Shown: positions 52,552 to 55,456 of the stretch, piece after piece
Position numbering within the stretch: position 1 is the stretch's first letter
Layout: the number at the start of each line of letters is the position of its first letter
Virus record (IMG/VR): IMGVR_UViG_3300025674_000051
Location: 1-55,456 of that record
Length of the DNA: 55,456 nucleotides
Direction: 5' to 3' (one strand)
Source: a virus
Position numbers and translations under genes: made by a program
The notes under the pieces: model-generated
Database searches by the model: none
What the model was told of the DNA's origin: nothing
Seen by the model: the letters and a program-made list of their open reading frames with translations, nothing else

Positions 52552-52905
52552 TTAGATAGCAGTTAATCTAAGTAGCGATTCAGTTGAGTCGTCTTCTACA
52601 GTCCATGTATAACGATTGTTGTCATAATCTACCGCTGTTCTATTGAAAAGTTTTTTAACTGCAATAGCACCGCCGCCTGCGCCGATTCCAATAAGCTGTG
52701 CTTCGTTGTCAGCACTTGGTGCAGCTTGTACTAGTCTGCATACTGCTGTTGTAGATCCTGCATCGTTTGAACAGTTAAACTTATTTGTGCCACGTTGTGA
52801 TAAAATATAACCTTCAATTAATGATGTACTATAAAATCTGATTGGTATTTTTGGTGTTGCTCCTCCGGTTACACCGAAGTATCTTTTATTTACTGGACGT
52901 CCCAT
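52552..52905 (-). CDS. Conserved structural-type protein, 117 aa
   Basis: MGRPVNKRYFGVTGG is a start found on a small conserved protein of T4-like marine phages. The body is beta-rich with Cys at two positions (FNCSNDAGSTTAVCRLVQAA) and a glycine patch GIGAGGGAIAVKK, ending YTWTVEDDSTESLLRLTAI. Its function is unknown to me; the adjacent fibre operon suggests a virion component. It has an AAAGGAG Shine-Dalgarno and a structured leader of about 80 bases from a late box. It heads the fibre operon. Confidence 0.7.
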   Translation of the reverse strand: MGRPVNKRYFGVTGGATPKIPIRFYSTSLIEGYILSQRGTNKFNCSNDAGSTTAVCRLVQAAPSADNEAQLIGIGAGGGAIAVKKLFNRTAVDYDNNRYTWTVEDDSTESLLRLTAI

Positions 52906-52996
52906 TGTTTTTTCTCCTTTGTTGACGTTCTAAGTCTACGCGGTGGGTACCGCATAAGTCCTCAAAGAGGTTCTCCTCTTGACATAAGTATTTATC
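52906..52996 (-). promoter_or_regulatory. Late promoter and structured leader of the fibre operon
   Basis: GATAAATAC at 52996-52988 is followed by two small hairpins (AAGAGG-AGAA-CCTCTT and GCGGT-ACCC-ACCGC) and then AAAGGAG before ATG 52905. The second and third hairpin arms are separated by only a few bases. An ATG three bases after the box opens a seven-codon frame that ends at TGA. Confidence 0.7.
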
Positions 52997-53026
52997 CTTT
53001 TCGTAAAAATGGGTTATAATGTCCAC

Positions 53027-53056
53027 AAAAAAAGGCCTGCTAAAATATAGCAGACC
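53027..53056 (-). terminator. Rho-independent terminator of the small RNA
   Basis: A 9-bp stem GGTCTGCTA/TAGCAGGCC (one G-U pair) with a 5-base loop is followed by seven T on the minus strand. Confidence 0.92.
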
Positions 53057-53082
53057 TTTCTCTAATAATATGATAGGTTGGA

Positions 53083-53139
53083 TTAAGGATTACCAACAAT
53101 CGCCTTTGTAGATCCTTCCATAAAAGCGAAGCCTAGCAT
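53083..53139 (-). CDS. Possible 18-residue microprotein inside the small RNA
   Basis: The frame reads MLGFAFMEGSTKAIVGNP and stop. The composition looks protein-like, and the same frame stays open for ten codons upstream of the ATG (back to TGA) without another start codon. A weak GGAAG lies about 10 bases before ATG. No homologue is known to me, and chance is possible. Confidence 0.3.
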   Translation of the reverse strand: MLGFAFMEGSTKAIVGNP

Positions 53140-53279
53140 CGGATAGTTACTTCCAAAAACACATCTTCAAGTCTCCTTGCTCATGCGCTGTCACTACAAC
53201 TACTAGCCAAGTTACTGCCTCTACCAAGCAGCGTTTCCTTGCACTATCTAACTCAGACCGTCGTCTTTGTTATGTTTAT

Positions 53280-53308
53280 AATATAGCAAAAGAATACACA
53301 GAGGTCAA
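53280..53308 (-). promoter_or_regulatory. Sigma-70-type promoter of the small RNA
   Basis: TTGACC (53308-53303), 17-base spacer, TATATT (53285-53280). It lies just after the stop of the oxygenase-like gene and points into the gene-free region. Confidence 0.72.
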
Positions 53309-53316
53309 CCACTTTT

Positions 53317-53883
53317 TTATTTTTTTTCTATTAAATCTATTGCAACACTAATTCTTTCATTATCAGTTTTGTTTATAGTTGTTGAATGTAATAACCAGGC
53401 TGGAAAAAATACAATCTGTCCTGGTATTGGTTTTATTTTGTATATACTTCCTTGATCAATCCATCTACTTGCATCTATTGCTGGATTAGGACTATAAAGA
53501 GCAAGATCTCCATCTTCGCCATTAGTTTGCACATAGTAAACACAGGATATGTCAGCATCTCTGTGATTGTGAGGTGTTATTACTTCTCCTGGTAACGTTT
53601 TGGTTATCCAAGCAGTGTCTATCTCAAAATTTAAAATCTCACTTTGCACTTCATTTAGGTACTTTGATAAATGTTTTTGCATAACTGATTTAAAAAACTC
53701 AAAATCTCCATGCTCAAAAAAGTTATCATACAAGTGTGTAATCTGAACATCGCTTTCTAATCCAAAATCACTGCCTTTGATAAAATCAAAATCTGTGTTT
53801 AACATTGTTTGTTCTATTAAAGTTTGTTCCTCTATATCTACTTGAGATACATATATAGGAACTGAAAATATATTTTGTTTCAT
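53317..53883 (-). CDS. 2OG-Fe(II) oxygenase-like protein
   Basis: A 188-residue protein. The core reads TPHNHRDADISCVYYVQTNG (from residue 104), with H107 and D109 as the likely HxD iron ligands, then PIPGQIVFFPAWLLHSTTIN with H166 as the distal His, and R177 (NERISVAIDL) for 2-oxoglutarate. This is the pattern of the putative oxygenase family PF13759, frequent in marine T4-like phages. Targets are generally unknown; protein or nucleic-acid hydroxylation is possible. The start overlaps the SGNH-like gene by four bases (ATGA), so the two are cotranslated. It lies between gp23 and the small RNA. Confidence 0.85.
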   Translation of the reverse strand: MKQNIFSVPIYVSQVDIEEQTLIEQTMLNTDFDFIKGSDFGLESDVQITHLYDNFFEHGDFEFFKSVMQKHLSKYLNEVQSEILNFEIDTAWITKTLPGEVITPHNHRDADISCVYYVQTNGEDGDLALYSPNPAIDASRWIDQGSIYKIKPIPGQIVFFPAWLLHSTTINKTDNERISVAIDLIEKK

Positions 53884-54482
53884 TTTACAATCTCTTTTAA
53901 AAAACTTGCTGTTTTTTTATGCCATTCTGGTCCAGGATGCTCGTTATCCAGTGCTTTGTAATCGTTAGTGTAAGGATTTTGATAAAAGTTTATATCTTTT
54001 AATTCTTTAAGTTCAATGTTTCCAAAGTCTACACAAGTTTGTATTGTATTTTTGTGTAGTTTATCAAGTGTTTTCATATAATATAAAGTTTTATATTTAG
54101 AATCAAGGTAATCTAACTTAGAATCTTCTTTTAAATAAGACTGATAAAAACTAATATTATCTATATTAGGATTTAAGTTAGTTCCATGTATATTTTGATA
54201 AAACAAAAATCTTGAATAACCAGTCCACATAACAATAATAATATCATTTTTTTGCCATTGATCGCAATCGTCTATTATATTTTGGAATATTTTTTGATTA
54301 CTATTGCCGCCAGCGCCTTTGTTTTTGCAAATCATTCCTAACTCAGTTGATAAAATACTTGGCCAACTGTATTTGCTTGTTTTATATTCGTCAAAATCCC
54401 AATCGTTGTTTTCAAATATACTGTTATCTTCTAAACACGAACCTTGTGTCCAACTACAACCATATGTCCATAGTGTTTTCAT
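53880..54482 (-). CDS. SGNH/GDSL hydrolase-like protein
   Basis: A 200-residue protein from ATG 54482 (an in-frame GTG at 54497 would add five residues). Block I is TLWTYGCSWTQGSCLE with Ser 10 as the candidate nucleophile. Block II is KGAGGNSNQKI, block III IIIVMWTGYSR, and block V HPGPEWHKKTA near the C-terminus with His. These blocks define SGNH-fold esterases and acyltransferases that act on glycans or lipids. Similar proteins with a GCSFT-type block occur in many marine phages. It begins just after the gp23 terminator and is coupled to the oxygenase gene. No clear promoter was found. Confidence 0.72.
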   Translation of the reverse strand: MKTLWTYGCSWTQGSCLEDNSIFENNDWDFDEYKTSKYSWPSILSTELGMICKNKGAGGNSNQKIFQNIIDDCDQWQKNDIIIVMWTGYSRFLFYQNIHGTNLNPNIDNISFYQSYLKEDSKLDYLDSKYKTLYYMKTLDKLHKNTIQTCVDFGNIELKELKDINFYQNPYTNDYKALDNEHPGPEWHKKTASFLKEIVK

Positions 54483-54497
54483 AAAACTATATATCAC

Positions 54498-54524
54498 AAA
54501 AAAAGGCCCCGTAGGGCCTTTTTT
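54498..54524. terminator. Bidirectional-looking terminator after gp23
   Basis: An 11-bp stem AAAAAAGGCCC/GGGCCTTTTTT with a 4-base loop lies 20 bases after the gp23 stop. T runs occur on both strands, and on the minus strand it ends gp23 transcription. Confidence 0.92.
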
Positions 54525-54544
54525 ATTATTATAAAAAATATAAC

Positions 54545-55456
54545 TTAGCTGAAGCTTAGGTTACCTGAAGTAACTTCTACTTTTTCTAGGTAGTCAGCTG
54601 CGTTACCAAGTGACGAAGCTGTGTTTGATAGTTCCACATAACCGTAACGAGTCATGAAGCTCACGACTGGCTCGAATGTATCTGGATCTAGAACAACACC
54701 ACTGCTCATTAACGGAATGTATGGGCAGTAGAACGCTGCTGCGTCTGATTCTGATGAACCTTTGTAACCAACAAGTACATCGTCGTCGTCTGCATATGTG
54801 TTAACATAAATGCGCATTGCGTTGTTTAGTGTACCAACCATTTTTGTGTTTGTTGGTGCTTCAAATGAACCTTCAGTTGTACGTGCAAACGCTGAAGTTG
54901 TTGCTGATTGTAGTACAGTTAAGATTGCTGGTGATACAACTGCCCAGTTACCTGCACCACGGCGTGTACGCTGTGCAATGCGGTTTGCTGCACGGTTAAC
55001 TAGAACCGCTAGTGCTGCATGTTCGTCACCGACGAATGTTGCTGTACCAGAAACTGCTGCTTGGTTGTATGTATCTGTACCTGTGCCTGCTAGTGTGCTT
55101 AGGCTACGTAGTACTTCTTGGTCGATTTCAGCAGTAATCTCTTGAGCAAGTGCTGCCATGATTTCTGCTTCTACGTCGATACCATGCTGTGACTGAGCGT
55201 CTTGAGCTGCTTCGAATGTCCAACGTGCGCTTAGTTTGCGTGATTTGGCTTCGACTGTTTGCTTTAAGATCTGAATGCTTAGTCTGTTACCACGAGCGCC
55301 TTCAAGTGCTGATGTTGCTGCTGCTTTATCGTCAGCTGCACCAGAATAACCTTCAGCAATTTTGAATGGGCTAAGAGCTTCATCACCTGCTGCGGTATCT
55401 GTTCCACTTGATGAGTTGAATGCGTCTGCATAACGAACTCTCAATGTGTGGATTTG
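54545..55456 (-). CDS. 23: gp23 major capsid protein, C-terminal part
   Basis: The frame is open to the right edge, so 303 C-terminal residues are visible and the true start lies outside. Diagnostic text: IHTLRVRYADAFNSS, EALSPFKIAEGYSGAADDK, RLSIQILKQTVEAKSRKLSA, then RWTFEAAQDAQSQHGIDVEA, EIMAALAQEITAEIDQEVL and PIMSSGVV-like text (here IPLMSSGVVLDPDTFEPVVS). This is the standard gp23 sequence of marine T4-like phages, the hexamer-forming shell protein. A strong terminator follows. Codon use appears more GC-rich than the neighbours, as expected for a highly expressed gene. Confidence 0.96.
   Translation of the reverse strand, partial: QIHTLRVRYADAFNSSSGTDTAAGDEALSPFKIAEGYSGAADDKAAATSALEGARGNRLSIQILKQTVEAKSRKLSARWTFEAAQDAQSQHGIDVEAEIMAALAQEITAEIDQEVLRSLSTLAGTGTDTYNQAAVSGTATFVGDEHAALAVLVNRAANRIAQRTRRGAGNWAVVSPAILTVLQSATTSAFARTTEGSFEAPTNTKMVGTLNNAMRIYVNTYADDDDVLVGYKGSSESDAAAFYCPYIPLMSSGVVLDPDTFEPVVSFMTRYGYVELSNTASSLGNAADYLEKVEVTSGNLSFS

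Larger units (their letters stand above)
53027..53273 (-). ncRNA. Probable small RNA with its own promoter and terminator
   Basis: A 411-base gene-free stretch lies between 52906 and 53316. Within it a sigma-70-type promoter (53308-53280) would start transcription near 53273. A strong terminator ends at about 53027, giving an RNA of roughly 245 bases. The body has several potential short stems (for example GTTGG/CCAAC at the 3' side). I could not match it to tmRNA, a tRNA or the glutamine riboswitch. It contains an 18-codon frame near its 3' end, so a short mRNA is the alternative. Confidence 0.65.

Noticed and set aside
53146-53163. Five-codon frame MCFWK preceded by AGGAG in the small RNA
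   Set aside because: The Shine-Dalgarno spacing is good, but the frame is too short to distinguish from chance, and no other support was seen.
53027-53273. tmRNA, tRNA cluster or glutamine riboswitch in the gene-free region
   Set aside because: No acceptor stem with CCA, no tag-peptide ending, and no match to the ordered conserved blocks of the glutamine riboswitch. Only scattered similarity to GGAAG or AAGGAAACGC strings was seen.

Overview
The window is part of the genome of a T4-like marine myovirus, in the cyanophage/pelagiphage branch. The DNA is AT-rich. It carries the T4 recombination trio (gp32, UvsX, UvsY), both terminase subunits (gp16, gp17), the head-completion protein gp4, neck and tail proteins (gp13, gp14, gp15, gp18, gp19), the C-terminal part of the major capsid protein gp23, and very long modular tail fibres of the type known from ocean T4-like phages. 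The host cannot be read from the sequence. No tRNA, photosynthesis gene, integrase or CRISPR array was seen.

Nearly all genes lie on the minus strand, so the window reads from right to left. From right to left: gp23 (cut by the window edge); two accessory enzymes (SGNH-like hydrolase, 2OG-Fe(II) oxygenase-like protein); a probable small RNA at about 53027-53273 with its own promoter and terminator; a fibre block (117, 344 and 110 aa proteins, then giant fibres of 3101 and 3926 aa, the latter ending in an S74 chaperone); a 674 aa propeller-like virion protein; and a three-gene block (135 aa unknown, 200 aa glycosyltransferase, 2005 aa protein with 15 tandem glycosyltransferase-like repeats). 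A plus-strand island (gp14, gp15, Nudix) meets the repeat gene tail to tail. Then come gp13, a dNMP-kinase-like gene, gp18, gp19, a tube-initiator-like protein, a small conserved protein, gp4, gp16, two conserved unknowns, gp17, a metal-cluster protein and an unknown gene. At the left end a replication/recombination block begins with gp32 and runs through uvsX, a 73 aa protein and uvsY into two methyltransferases and a nucleotidyltransferase that appears fused to a cupin.

Two promoter classes can be read by eye. Twelve intergenic sites, with one further weak candidate, match the T4 late box (GATAAATA, CATAAATA, GCTAAATA) and sit before structural genes. Five sites match a host sigma-70 promoter with exactly 17 bases between TTGAC(A/C) and a TANTAT, TATAAT or TATATT box. 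These precede gp32, the dNMP kinase, the glycosyltransferase block, the propeller protein and the small RNA. Host RNA polymerase would therefore express a glycan/nucleotide/recombination set early, and late boxes would serve the virion genes. Several late boxes end only 4-5 bases before an ATG that has no Shine-Dalgarno sequence, which suggests leaderless late mRNAs.

The most unusual items are the 15-repeat glycosyltransferase-like protein in an early-promoter block, the orphan small RNA with an 18-codon reading frame, the leaderless-start arrangement, and the nucleotidyltransferase-cupin fusion. All functional statements rest on motif recognition by eye; no database search was possible.
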